From: Hermodice carunculata
Lineage: Eukaryota; Annelida; Polychaeta; Eunicida; Amphinomidae
DNA: 64,000 bases
NCBI GenBank assembly: GCA_964020975.1
Contig: OZ026630.1
Span: forward strand, 28,458,337-28,522,336
Direction of reading: 5' to 3'
Shown here: positions 34,359-47,089 of the stretch, piece by piece
Layout: every line of letters begins with the position of its first letter
How positions within the stretch are numbered: position 1 is the first letter of the stretch
Program-made: the position numbers and the translations under genes
The notes under the pieces: generated by a model
The model's database searches: none
Seen by the model: only the letters and a program-made list of their open reading frames with translations
What the model was told of the DNA's origin: nothing

Positions 34359-36104
34359 TCACTGTGAGTGCAGTTCCTTTGTGCACGCTATCTCATAATT
34401 TTGCAAAGAGTGGTACCGCTCAAAACAGGGATAGGGGCACATCGGCCTATTGCAAAATTTACACATGTACTGCATCTGGTGGCGCTGCCTAGACTTTCTG
34501 TAGGAACATACGACAAAGTCCATAAGATCTACTCCACCCAATGGGAGATTGTACATTTCTATGGCCATGGCTTTTTGCACCTCATGCCTGTTGTTGTTAG
34601 TGGGATCCCTGCATCTCACTACTTTGGTCATAATTTCATCATTGTGTAATGATGTTATGAGTGTGACCTTTTTTTTGGTCATGCCATGCAAAGTAAAGGG
34701 TGTTGTCCTCCTTTACAAATTTGGATGGATCATTTTTCTTTACTTAAGATGTGCGAATTTCATGGGCCCCAGTGTTGTTGGCTTCCAATTCTTGAAAAAG
34801 TTCAGGGGATGAAAAAATTGTCCATGTACACGAAACCTCTGTTCAGAATTGGAGTGCACAGTTCCATTACCATTGAATGGGACAGCCCATGTTCAGTGTT
34901 TGCTCTTTTGCCAGTGTAGAGTATCCAATTGTAACAATATCCAGTTCTGGACACACAGAGAGCACACCTCTTTAGGCCCCACTTATGCGGCTTTTGCAGC
35001 ATGTATTAGGTCATTTGGGACCTACCCCTGAAGGAGATCAACCTGTCATCAACAGATACATCCCTGTCAGGAATGTAAAGTTCTTGAAACTTGGCCACCA
35101 ACATGTTTATGATAGGTTTTATTTTACCAGCCTTGTCATACTCAGAGTTGTCCCCTCACAGGGTTTCATTGTTATTTGCCACATGAAAGAACATCCCTAT
35201 TGAATACCACCTGTCTCTAGTCATGACTTGTCTGAAGCCGTGAATGTCAAGCTGATAATTAGTAGACCAATATGCATCAAATGTGGGTAATTTGACAACA
35301 CCCATACACACAAGTATGCCTATGAAGGCCTTAATTTCATTTATTTCCGCATCATGCCAGGATTCAGCGAGGGAAGTTGGGGAGGGGGGTTGAGAAAATA
35401 ATTGTAGGATAGAGGTTTGTCTGCTCTACCATATGCACGGTCATCGCGTCATCAACTATCTTTGAAAAGATGTCAACTTCCGGCTCATTGCCAGTCACTT
35501 CAAAAGTTACACCTGTCTGAATATCAATATCTTTCAGCCACTCATGACTGTAGCATTCAGAAAAACTATGAGTTCCACCATTATAAGTTCTGGTATTAGC
35601 AAAGTATGATTCCGAGGATTCCAGTTCCGCCTAGTCATCTGTGGACAGATCAAAATCTTGATCGTCACTACTAATCAGTGTGTACCCTGCAAAATCTAAA
35701 TTGTCAGACTCGCTGTCACCAATGATCTCCCGAAAAATTGCCATCCGTTCTCGGACTGTTGTTTTTTTGTGTGCATGTATTTGATCAATATTTGAAGAAT
35801 CTGAGAATTGATGAATTGTCCGCCACATTGTTTTGCTTATTAGTGGCATTTACCAGGAAAAAATGAAAAAAAGCCTGAGAACTCAAAATTTTCAAATAGA
35901 AATCACCATTGTTTTTCAGTGGGAAAAATAGCCCAAGTTGCGTATTAACGCATGCTGAAATTTGCATTATGGGGTACTGCTTCCAGTGTAGTTATAGAAA
36001 CAACAAGTTGGCTTGTGAAAAAATTCAAGCATGCCCAACTGTCATGGCTGACTATCGTAGATTGCGTATCAGGTGCACTCGACTGTCGCGGGCTACGAGT
36101 TAAT
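34359..36104 (-). pseudogene. piggyBac-type transposase, broken
   Basis: On the minus strand the parts run in piggyBac order. An acidic N-terminal segment lies at 35849-35631. The core follows with FQELYIPDRDVSVDDRLISF then RGRSQ (35100-35000), a KPHKWGLK block, GLSHSMVM, and VYMDNFF (34802-35002). A WHD-type block lies near 34690. Then come YNLPLGGVDLMD and a Cys-rich tail CKFCNRPMCPYPCFERYH (34359-34691). DDD-class Asp residues are visible in VDDRL, YMDNF and WHD. A TAA interrupts after RGRSQMT, another stop lies near 34748, and an A-run frameshift follows WHD. A possible 5' end is TTAACTCGTAGCCCGCGACA read from 36104. This differs from the ends of the TTAA MITEs here, so it is not their obvious source. 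Confidence 0.85.
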
Positions 36105-37415
36105 TAAAAAGTAACTGCAGAACATTAGGAAAAGGGGACTAACACATGATATGTATGTTTCTGTTTATCATGGGTTCCAACTTTGCATTCAATTGAGCTA
36201 TTTTCACAAAATTATTGTAATTCCAGTGTAATCATTTACATTTCCCAGGCATATTATGGGGTGTAGTAATTATTTAAGCCTTTTCCAACAAAAAAGTGTC
36301 TTTTGGAATTACAACTTGATTTTTTCAGCAATTTTTGTCCCATCTTTAATGGACCATAGATCTACACTCAGCTTTTTGCCCCTATTTTTCTTCTTCTGTC
36401 CACTTTTGGTGAGTTGTATTCTTTATGTGACTTCTCAGAGATTGCTTGGACTTTCTAGATGAAGTTTTTCAGAACAGGGCACCTACACTGGTCTTGTACA
36501 CATCATACATATGTTTGGAAAGTGATGATGTCCCACTCTTTCCTTCCTTTTGTGACCTTCTTCTAAAATATGTTTTTGCTCATAACTTTAAAATTAATCA
36601 TCAAAATCGGGGCCGGTTTGGGGATTATAGATACTTGACCTCTAGATGTTGAAGGTCAAGGTTATATGGCCATCTGGCAAAAAGGCACACTTTGTGTTTG
36701 GTGCGCAATCATCTGAATCCACAATTTTGAAGCCACTGCACTCTTCACTATGTAGGTAAGAATATTGACCCTGCACTAAGTTGTAGTCCACACTTGATAT
36801 ATGTACAGATGTGGCCTGAACAACCACTTTTGACCCTGCAGTATATTCCCAAGTAGCCCGAGTGTACGACCAGCTCTTTTGGGAGGATACAGCAGCTCTG
36901 AAAAGGGCTGTTGGGTTTGCTTATGGATGGTTTCAATCTTTTACTTGGACCTTGTATATATTGGTGACTGCCTTTGCATCTTCACTTGTTAGAGACCAGC
37001 ACATTGTCTGATGCTTGATACATCTTTGTCATGCCATTATGATGAATCCCATTTGCACAATTGTTGTCTCTTGGATGAACCGACAAAAAAACTAATCTGT
37101 ACTGCCAAACTGTTTCTTATACAAAAAATATGATATGGTATGTCTAATCTAATGTGGTTTCCTATTAAATACAATTGTTACTCTTCTTGGAAAAAATATA
37201 TTCCTCAATCAAGTTCACCAAGTCTGACACTTTATTTATGGCAGACCATACCATGATGACGTGTGGATACAGATGCAAGCAGTTGTAATGCCAAGTCTAT
37301 CTTTTCTCCCCTTAACAGACAAGTTACATTTATCTCACCTGAAAACATATAAAGATTTTGAAAGTTTTATCTCAAACTGTTCAGCATCTCTATCTCTTCA
37401 TAGATAATATAATAC
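36105..37415. other. no supported gene
   Basis: Unassigned AT-rich stretch; only short frames. Confidence 0.4.
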
Positions 37416-37597
37416 ACAGTGAAACCTGTTTTGAGAGACCACTGTGAGGAAAGACTGACTGCCTTTTCAGACTAGGTTTACCATGTCCCTTTTGTCATCT
37501 TCCCAATGTTACTGCACCTCTATTTTGAGACCATCTGCCTCATGTGACCACTTTTTGGCCTGCCCAAGGAACAGTCTCTCAAAATAAGTTTTACTGT
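37416..37597. mobile_element. MITE with ACAGTGAAACCTG ends
   Basis: Inverted ends ACAGTGAAACCTGTTTTGAG and, read inward from 37597, ACAGTAAAACTTATTTTGAG differ at three positions. The 182-bp interior is non-coding and repeats the 'gagacca' block. Similar 'acagtgaaacctgtct' termini occur in many marine invertebrate repeats. It may be a Tc1/mariner-type derivative. Confidence 0.65.
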
Positions 37598-39529
37598 ATA
37601 ACTTTTTTTCTCAGCAGAAAATATATATAAATGTTATACCCTGGTTACATTTCAATTTTTAACTTACTTTGATTTTGAACTTCTTTACTTTCATCAATAT
37701 GACCACTGAAGTCTACTTAGTCCATGGAAATGCAATATTTCAACCAAATTCTGTTTGGCTATACATTGTATCTGATATACCTACAGGCTGTGTGGGCAAC
37801 CCTAGAGCATTAACGCATAACACTTACCTGTACAGACAAATAATTCTTAAATGCATGCAAAAATGACTGACAAGTTTTTAGGTGATATAGATCATATCAT
37901 TACTTAATGATGGCAATGTGTGACAAAAGCGGTGTGCACCTGATGTAAGTTTTAAGGGATGCAAAAGTTTAGAAATAAAATTCAAAGGAAGTAAACTTTG
38001 AGACAGATCACACAAAGCAAATTGTGAAGGGGGGGGGGGGGGGTTCTGAGGCAGGGTAGACATTAACTTTTTTTTCTCACCTATCCCCCATGGCAGCTTG
38101 GAGGCAAGTTTCAACTGTCCAACTACGGTTTTACTTGTACCCTGTGAAGGTATACAGGTTGTGAAGTAGAAACTAACGGACGGATGTGTTTGACCCAGAG
38201 TCTCGATTTCCACTATCTACAAGAAGGACTTTATACTGAGCAGGTTGGGCGATCAATAAACAGCACACTACTGTATATCAGCATATTTTCAGTTCTACTT
38301 AACTGGAAATAGTGTGAAGGCACAGATCAACCTGTACATCAGATACTTGCACTTTGAAAACTGACTTGGATTATAAATGTTTGATCTTTCCGTTTGATGA
38401 AAGCAACTTATCCCCAATATTTTCAATCATATACACTGTGTATATGTTACATGCACATACAGTTACACCCATTTTCAAAATCAAATAGATTAAGATTCTG
38501 TATCCTAATAACTGAACTTTGACACTGGAATGGTGGCACCTCATTCCACATGTCTATCTCCCACATGTATGTTTAGGTTCCCCTCACCAGAGGTCACCCC
38601 TTTCAAGTGATCACCATTTCATACAGGCAATGTCCTATTTCATTTCATAGCTGTTACCATTTTAGATGTCTTATGATGTATTTTTTAATACCAAATTTTG
38701 GTGGACTCTCATAACAGGACAAATGTGTTGTAATGAATACAGAGCCAGACCAAAGAAGCTGTCATCCCATTTTATATGAGGTGAAGATTCTCTGACACTG
38801 AACAATAAGTTACCATTGAAGATGGCAACAGCACCATACCCCTGTCAGACAATGCTATGGCAAGTGCAACATATCCTCTCTACATACAGTAATGTCTATA
38901 GATCAGTTCTAGAGCAGTAACATGGCACAGACACTCACTTACAAACACCATACATGACAAAATTATTGTCAGACTAATGTAGACTATGTCACACACACCG
39001 TAGATGTCATACCCTCCACCACTTCATGGATTCCCCAACAGCACAGATGTGCTGATTGTGTGTCACTTTCAAGGCATTTTAATCATGGATAAGCACTGGT
39101 GAAAAGCCAGCACTTGATTCATACATAAAAAAGTACATAAATATGGCTGATTTGGTGCAAGACATGTATGCAGCTCATTCAAGTGTCTTGCTGGATAAAC
39201 ACACAGGCACAAGATGTCAAGAACTACAAAACAAGTTTTTGATAAATACCAAGAAAAAGAACCAACTAACAAGTTTTTGGAACCAATTTTAATGTTATTA
39301 CAACCCACGAAAAACCATTTGACAATCATATCATGTGCAACAAATAATCAAACAACATATATTCATTTCAGTTGCACTCAGTGCCAGTTGGGCCTTATTG
39401 TATACATGCAAAAATTCAAGCACTCAACAAATCCTTGAAGAGAGCCCATGAATTAATCCCAGTGGTTGTCAGGAGTAAACAGTAGGTGAGCAATAAACAG
39501 CTCTTCTAGAAGAGCTTAGGTGAGCACTT
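37598..39529. other. unassigned stretch; G15 tract
   Basis: No gene supported. A G15 run lies at 38029-38043. Confidence 0.4.
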
Positions 39530-39640
39530 GACTTGGCGAGCGCCGTAGGCGCGAAGCCCCGCTAGGGGGGTCCGGGGGCATGCCCCCCCCCCCCCCCCCC
39601 CCCCGGAAACTTTTGAAAATTTAGACCTCTAAAACAGCAA
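39530..39640. repeat. GC-rich interspersed repeat with C22 tract
   Basis: Contains GGCGAGCGCCGTAGGCGCGA, then GGGGGGTCCGGGGGCATGCC, a C22 run (39583-39604) and GGAAACTTTTGAAAATTTAG. I recall this combination as a widespread repeat in marine invertebrate genomes. It contrasts sharply with its AT-rich surroundings. Confidence 0.6.
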
Positions 39641-42600
39641 TCTGGGCCACCATGGGCCATAATCTCTCAGAAAAATACATGCCTCACTAGCAATGGTATT
39701 ACCCAAATTTTACATTGTATAAATATGAATTGTGCTAATTTCTTGCTGCTGATATAGATTTTTGACTATAAGACTATGAATAAAGCAAGCCAAGTTGAAA
39801 AACATAAAATGCCTGGCAGTCTTCCTGTGTTATTTGTTTTAATATATACTCATCTGCATTCATTAGAGAAAGATTTTGCACTGCTTGTATTGTAGACTAG
39901 ACTGCATATGCACACTAGTAGTATCACTGTGCAAACTGTATACATGTAGCTGCATGGTGGACCTGGTAATAATATGAATTGAATATGTGGCTGTGGCAGT
40001 GGGCTATGACTTGCTTGCTTGCAATGCTTCCTTCTCTTCTGGTGTATCCTTTTCACCTCTACATAACCGCCACAAACTGAACAAGTGACAACCCACTGAA
40101 ATCACATACACCATCAGTAACTTGATAATTCAATTAACATGCTTTTTCTACAGACTGAGCTACAAGTAAATTACGTAAAACAACACGTTTGTGTCAAATC
40201 AGTTTTTCTAATTAAATATCAATCACAAAGTTGCATTTTGTTTTCCTTTTTTCAAGTGGATCAAAACAGAAAATACAAATAATATCAGCCAGAAAGTTAC
40301 CTTTTCTGAAGTTGACCACACCTGTTGAGTTGCAGAAAAATTATTCCAAGCCATGGCATGAAAAGAAAAAATACAAATGACTACTTATACTACCCTTGGC
40401 CTTGCGTTGTGAGAGCCTTTCCACCGATATATAATGCGGTTTGTGAAGAGTATGATCTGACTTTTATTTATTAGGCCTACCATGATCGTTTATTAGCACA
40501 GAGTCGGACATTCATTCACGGCCGGTCAAACACACCTGCACAAAAACACCGTGCCGTCGACAAGTTTTGTCTTATAATCAAACTTATCGAAGGAGGGCCA
40601 CTTTAAATAGGTTGTCAGTTTGACAGAATTTCCCTTTACAGTACACTGCCCGACAACTGAGGCTCAGCAGGGCTCGACAATTTTTTTTAAAAATCACTTG
40701 TCCGCAGGGCAAGTGGATTACAAAATCCACTTGTCCTAATATAACTTCTATAAACATTTTTTCCATCAAAGCTAAGGCCTAGACAAATCATTTACCCTAA
40801 CGTGTACTTCCCACTTATGGTCACCTGCAAATTTGAAAAAAAAAAAATGAAAAAGAAAAAGAAAAAAAAGCCAAATTTTACTACGATTCTGGCTACAACT
40901 GTTATAACAGTGAAACTGGCAAAATATTAAAAATACAAATTGAAAAGTAAGATATTTGCATGGGATGACTATCGATGAAAATTAAAGTGTAATTTCTGGG
41001 ACAATAGGAGTCCGTATCCCGAGTAAACTTAAATAAAGATTAAATAGTTGCATTGGTTTCAGGATCCTCTTTTTTGCTGCCTCTGATGCCGTGATGGGAT
41101 GCATATCGTTTGCTTACCTACCATGAATGCTATCGGTACATCGTAGTAAATTTGCGTATACAGTATTGGCAAGTTCCTCGCAATAAACGGTGTTATAAAT
41201 TTAAATTCAAACGAAAATTTTAATATTTCAAATTAGAAATCTAGTGTGCGCGCCGTCACCATCTTTCCTGCAACTGTACACAAACAGCTGCTTTGGCCAT
41301 GTGGTCTGACGCACAACGCATCACCCGATTGGTCAAATGAGTCACATGCAACAGTAAGCCAATCACGGCTCGTGTTACAGTGTTTTTATCATGGCTTCTG
41401 CCCAGTAAACAAGTGTGAATCTGCCGTAATTTACGGAGGGAACACACAAACGGGAAGCATTGTTTATATTGCAGCATGCAAAAATAAAGATTTCAGTGTT
41501 TATTGCAACAATTATTTGGAGTCACAGGCAAATACGCAAAGGTAGGGGATTGAGGGAACTGCCGAATGTTTCCAAAATCTGTCCGTGAGACTGGGTTGGT
41601 TCACTGCAGATCCACTCCCCCATGTCCACGCTGTCACTTGCGTGTGACTGGCAGTTGTGTGTTGTTTTTGCCCGGGAAGTCATTTCACGGCACCTATACA
41701 TGATCTTTATTTTTCCAACATTGTTAGAACCCACCGATAAATGGCATTTGATGTAATTTTGCTGATGAATTCGCCATGCAAATTTTCATATTTTTTTATG
41801 CTTTGACATCGTTTGGGCATATCACAATGCCGGTGAGTAGTGTGACCCCGCTCAGTAAGCCAGTAGGCCTAACTAGTAACTGCCGGTACCTTTGATATCT
41901 TAATCGTATGTACCCTACACGGACAGCAAAAATATCTGCTTGTGTTGACAGAAATGAGGTTCTGATAAATACAACTGCTGACCATGTTTAAACCTGGAAT
42001 GCTTACAAATTGTCGATTATTATCACCTATTGGCCCACGCACGTGCTGCGAAAGCACAACGGGCGGCTCTGTTGCCGTTTCATTGTACAATAAACACGCA
42101 AGAACTGTTACATAATGCCAATATGTCTGTGACTTCGATCATTCACGTCGAGATAGCTCGACGCAATGCAAAAACTTTACGTTTTTGGGGGGAAAGGGAT
42201 TGATATCGAGGTGCGCATTCTGCAGTATATAAGGTGTGCATTAAAAAGCTCTCCTAAAATTAATTTAGGTGCGCTATGGTGCGCAAACGCTATCGTGCAC
42301 CTTAAAAGGAAAGCACTCTGTAATCCCTGTGAGTGTGATGGGTTATCCATGCACTGTATGAAAGCTAATGGCATACAACATCCTATCTTCATAGGGTTTT
42401 ATTTTCCATTCTGATGCAAACTGTGACATTAAATCACACATATGCCATCAGGCACTTCTGGGCAGCTTGCACCAGAAAGACCAGCCCCCTACTATGACAG
42501 AGTCAGTATGGATATGGTTTCCCATGTATCATACTATGATGCATCCCATTTTTCATTTCTTATTTCCCAGTAAATATTTTTTTAGAGTTTGTAGGTCCTG

Positions 42601-43311
42601 GTTCCTCATAAGAGTAATTATGTTAATGTGGGAAAAAAATGTTTTTTTTCCTGTGCTTTGAAATTCAACACGGCCATTTCTTTTAGCATTGTCAAATTTT
42701 CCCTCTAAACATACTTTTTACTGTTAAATACCTTCCAGTTTTATCTACTCCATGGTGTAGCTACTGCAGCTTTCCCATAAGATTGTACAGTATCTTGCCT
42801 TTATATTATTTTACACAGATGACATTGAGTTGTATATATGAAAACTTGTCTCTACAGACCTACCTGCTCAGTAAAACGTGAACAACCAGGAAGCAAGCCT
42901 TATCAAATGATATTCAATTTCACAACACACCACATATAATCCAATTTATTCAAATCTGATCACCATTGCCCACTAATCTAAAACAGTACCTTCTAGCATG
43001 AGATTAATGACCAACCATCATTGATTGTGCTAGTAGTTAAAGCTCATTTGCTTGATAGAAACAGACTCCTTTCACCAAGGAATGAGGACCCTAACCCTAT
43101 GCAACTTTTAAAATTTCATCTGCACATTTAATATTGATCTTCCAGATATAGCACCCGTCTTATGTCACAACCAGGACATTGTAGGTAACAGCCATGACAC
43201 CAGGCCAATCTCAAGACTTCCAGTTAGAATTATTCATAAAAAAACAAGTTCCTTGATGAACTAGTAAACCCACTGTGGACCCTAATGACATCTTACTACT
43301 ACAGGGAATCT
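39641..43311. other. unassigned stretch, possible promoter-like patch
   Basis: No gene supported. Around 40670-40740 there is a stem-like ACTTGTCC...GGCAAGTGG block following GGGCTCGACAA. Around 41230-41400 is a more GC-rich patch with two opposed CCAAT-type boxes (GATTGGTC, AGCCAATCA) and a TGAGTCA motif, which may be regulatory but has no assigned transcript. Confidence 0.35.
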
Positions 43312-43614
43312 ACCCTGTGGTAAACCATGTAACACATGCCTGCATGTGATGGAAAAAAAATCTCCAATTTAGCTTTTCGCTTTTCTACATAAAAAACTGT
43401 ACAAATCAAACCTCAAATGAACGGCCTGTCCAAAAGCGTGATTTATACAATCAAATGTAAAAAATGCAGACTACATGAAGTAGGTCAAACTTCCACTACT
43501 TTATGCAACACATTTTCTGATCAAAAAAGGGACATTAGAAACAAACACAATAAAACTGTATTTAACTACTTCAATTCTGATAATTACTCCCTTAATAGAA
43601 CAAGAGGCCCATGA
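43312..43614 (+). pseudogene. GIY-YIG endonuclease relic (Penelope-like)
   Basis: The first part encodes PCGKPCNTCLHVMEKKSPI, and in another frame MNGLSKSVIYTIKCKKCRL, then EVGQTSTTLCNTFSDQK and RDIRNKHNK. This is the Cys motif followed by a GIY-YIG nuclease core (usually NVIYLIxCKKC--QYVGQTxRxLxxRFxxH) that ends the proteins of Penelope-like elements. Here the YVG Tyr is replaced (HEVGQT), and the conserved RF-H block reads TFSDQK. The RT is not visible upstream. It is a degraded 3' end directly followed by an AACAAGAGGCCC repeat. Confidence 0.6.
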
Positions 43615-44060
43615 GTCTCATGCTCTGCTGGCACCCTGGCTATATTGCACATGTTCAGTTCAAAGTTGTGAGTCCTCAAGTGGCTTCTGAACATATAATG
43701 CTTATGGAACTTTAGTGTATAAAATGTCCGCCAGATGGCACTTTGCTCCACATGTAATGATAGCTTATTTGTGCAATTCTTGTGATGGATATTGTTGCAT
43801 GTACCAAGACAACAATGAGTGAGTCCTTAACTTAATGTCCTCAGTAACTTTGGGACAGAAGATCAAGGTCACCAAGATCATGAATATACAGGAGGCCCAT
43901 ATGCCTGGTGCTGTGCTGATATTAATATAACCACTGATGTCCAGGCTACACCCTGCCATTACAAAATCACCTCTTTCAACTTTGCAGGCATGGTGACCTT
44001 CCAAGAGTAGGTCAAGGTCACTGATATTATGAAAAATTCTCGCTTTGGCCACTGTCTAGA
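43600..44060. repeat. GGTCA composite repeat copy
   Basis: Begins AACAAGAGGCCCATGAG with ATGCTCTGCTGG, matching the head of the repeat at 5596. It contains 'gatcaaggtcaccaa' and 'aggtcaaggtcactgat' boxes about 150 bp apart (43864 and 44011). It is shorter than the first copy and non-coding. Confidence 0.65.
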
Positions 44061-46310
44061 GGTCTTGCTTGGTTATTTTAGAGGGGTGCCGTGCCCTGCC
44101 CTTTTCAAATTCCGCCCTGCCTTTTTATTTCCTCATTTATGATTAAATTTGTACACAAGACGATGTTTAGATTTATATTGATTGCTCACACTAACTCAGT
44201 CACCCTCCATGTTGCCAACTGCTGCAAAACAATGCAAAAACAAGCAAGAACTGTCCTGGGAACATGGCAGCTTTTCAATCAATACCGCACACTCCCTCCA
44301 AAACTTGTAAGACCATGTGTCATTTGTCGGTAGTGAAGAGGGACACAAGCAGTCAATGGAACAGCGGAAATCCACCTATTTTGAGACCGTATTTGCCTTT
44401 TACACAGTTCAAAGTTCAAGTAAAACAGCTGCAAACACGGCAAAGTATTCTGAGAGATTGAAGACCAAAGTTCCAAGATGCTGAGAAAAGTAAGGCTAAG
44501 TAAAGAGGGCAACTGCAATGATTCTTGCCAAAGCTGCAACGTCATTTAGTCAGTCAAAAACATCAATGTTTGCCAAGCAAAAGTAAGAATTATTGACAAA
44601 AATTGCGTACAAAGAAGCATTACCGAAAAAAAAAAAAGAAAGAAAAAACCAGAGAGATGGACCCAGAGAGAACATCTTCATCAGAATGAATCGGCTGACA
44701 GTGAAAACAGACAAAAATGTATCGTCGAAAAATACGGCTCTGTGATTATAACTACGGGTCGTCAAAAAAAAAAAAAAGAAGATAAGTTGACGTTGTTCAA
44801 ACTATAAATTTCTAGACACAGAAATAGGCTACTAAAAAATAATTATTGTTGAACAGTGATCTTTGTTGTGATTGAAAATGCCAGAAGTGGAATTTAAATG
44901 GGACAAAACTTGAAACACGCCTATGCTCAAATGAAAAACTTTTGTACCTTGAATTTGAGGGGTGGTGGTTGTTTAAGATTTGAGATGTGATTTTTTTTTT
45001 GTTACAATCAATTACAGCAAAGTGTTCTTGCTTAGTGTGAAACCTTGAGGAATGTGCATTGCTTCGGAAGTATTCATTTTCTGAAAATCTTAAATTTACC
45101 AAAAAATTATTAGAAAAAAGAGTAAGAGCAGTTTAGAAGATAAGAGCTTACCCTTCAAATAAAAAAGGAAAAACGAAGTGCACATTTTTGCTTGGTTGCT
45201 TCACATGGGGAAACCTTGCAGTGGAACCATAAACAATGACCCTTTATGTAGCATCACCATGTGACACTCCAACAAACAAACACTGTTATGTTAATTTAAC
45301 CTATGTGCAATGAAGAAAAAATTGCCCTGTCCATAAAATGTGATCTGGTGGTGTGACACTGCCCCCCCCCCCCCTTATCTAAATTCAAAGGGATTAAGTT
45401 GTTGAATTAAGCTGGATCAATTGTATCATTTTTGGGCTATTATCCTTGGTATTGCTCAGGCCAAGCATTATGTTTTCACCTCACATAATTGTGGTGGCAA
45501 TATCTGCAGTGTTAACATGCATTAATTGTTTACTGAGATCAATGTAATCAAATCATAAACAATCATTAAATTTATATAGGAATTTTGATTTTTATGTGTA
45601 CAGACCTGCAAGAGATTGGTATTCATCCAGGGCAAGCTACAGACAGCAAAAATGACACTACAGGGATGTCCTCAACAGATCTATTGTGAACCAGGGCATT
45701 TCCCAGGAAGAAAATACTGAGCTTATTAAGCTAGACAATAATTGTGGGATGGAAAATGTTTGCCCTCCTCCCACTCAATAAAAGACAATTGAAAAATTTG
45801 GGTCACAGTACTGGATACAACAAACAGTGGAGTCTTATTTATCTTAACATTGGTATCTTTCAGAGTTTCTGGAGTGACTTTTTGTCATGTACAGTCTTCA
45901 TGCACATTCAGTTGTCGACATTAATATGCTGCTAACAGTGTTTATTGCTGTTCATTTTGTTCTTATATAAAATGTTCCACCTGGATTTACTGTCATGTTC
46001 TTTGTAACATTTCCTTTTTTAAAAAATCAGTAACTACTATTTTTTTAATAGAAAATCAAAATGTCTAATTTATAATAGTGGGGTAATCGTACTTGAAGTC
46101 AATTGCTGGAAGTTTATGATTACACAGAAGGGAAGGGTAGGTGATAGCATCTTTACACTGATTCTTGTGTTGGAATTGACAAGACAAAAGTCGAGGGGAG
46201 TTTTCTTGAGTTTCCCAGATGTGAACAAAGCATACATGTAGGTCTTGACAGGGTATGGAAGAATGCATGATGGGACAAATAAAGTGGACTACGCTTTGGT
46301 GGCAATTTCC
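44061..46310. other. no supported gene; C13 tract
   Basis: Unassigned AT-rich sequence, A-runs near 44623 and 44766, and C13 at 45362-45374. Confidence 0.4.
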
Positions 46311-46531
46311 TTAACCCTCTCCCCCTTGGCTGGCTGGTGGTCAAATGCCTGCTTTAGTGTTTTCAACTAATTTTAACATTTATGAAAAACAACTTGACTG
46401 ACAATTATAGAAGAGACCTATCAATATCACATGTATGCCGCTGGTCAACAGTTTTCCTTGGCTTGGGTTGGGCATTTAGTCGTTGAAAGCTGTTGACTCA
46501 GTCTTAAGTCCACGGGGAAACAAAGGGTTAA
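46311..46531. mobile_element. TTAA-type MITE
   Basis: Left end TTAACCCTCTCCCCCTTGGC, right end CAAAGGGTTAA, with TTAA at both borders. The interior (GGCTGGTGGTCAAATG, TTTTCAACTAATTT, CAGTTTTCCTTGGC, AGCTGTTGACTCAGTCTTA) follows the copy at 16094 block by block. It is 221 bp and non-coding. Confidence 0.8.
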
Positions 46532-46786
46532 AATACTGAAAGCAACAGTGGGAAATGTACAAGTGGGACACACACATTTGGATATAAGCCTAAAGCAAGG
46601 ATGTGTGCTTTCCTTGATTTTTTTTCTTTTGGTTTTTTGCCCTGTATGTTAAGCAATTGGGCTATTGGCTAATGAATTGCGACATGGTGGTAATAATAGT
46701 ACAACAAAAAATTCCTGGGTTATCATTATTATTTTTTAAAGCGACACTGTTCTTTTGGCACAGTCCCAGAAAGAATTACCAGATAT

Positions 46787-46873
<87 letters not shown>

Positions 46874-46877
46874 TATA
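46787..46877. repeat. (AC)(TA)n(AC) microsatellite
   Basis: About 33 TA dinucleotides flanked on both sides by short AC runs; self-complementary and cruciform-prone. Confidence 0.95.
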
Positions 46878-47089
46878 TGAAATATAACAGAGGAATATGG
46901 GAATAAATACAGGTTACAACTTCCCAAAGATAATAATAGGGTTATGACCCTTAGAAAGAAACCAGATAACAAACGAAAATGTTGCCTTGGGAAATTCCAA
47001 ATTCCACTGGGTTCAGAATAACTGATTCAAACTGAGGAATTCAAGGAGTAGGGACACCGAAGTGTAAGAATAAAAGCAAAAGACAAAAG

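Noticed and set aside
41246-41545. 99-codon plus-strand frame beginning MRAVTIFPATVHKQ
   Set aside because: No domain, and the frame lies in a promoter-like patch; a GTAGGG near its end is a poor splice donor.
46657-46972. Frames with Ile-Tyr runs on both strands
   Set aside because: Products of the (TA)n microsatellite.
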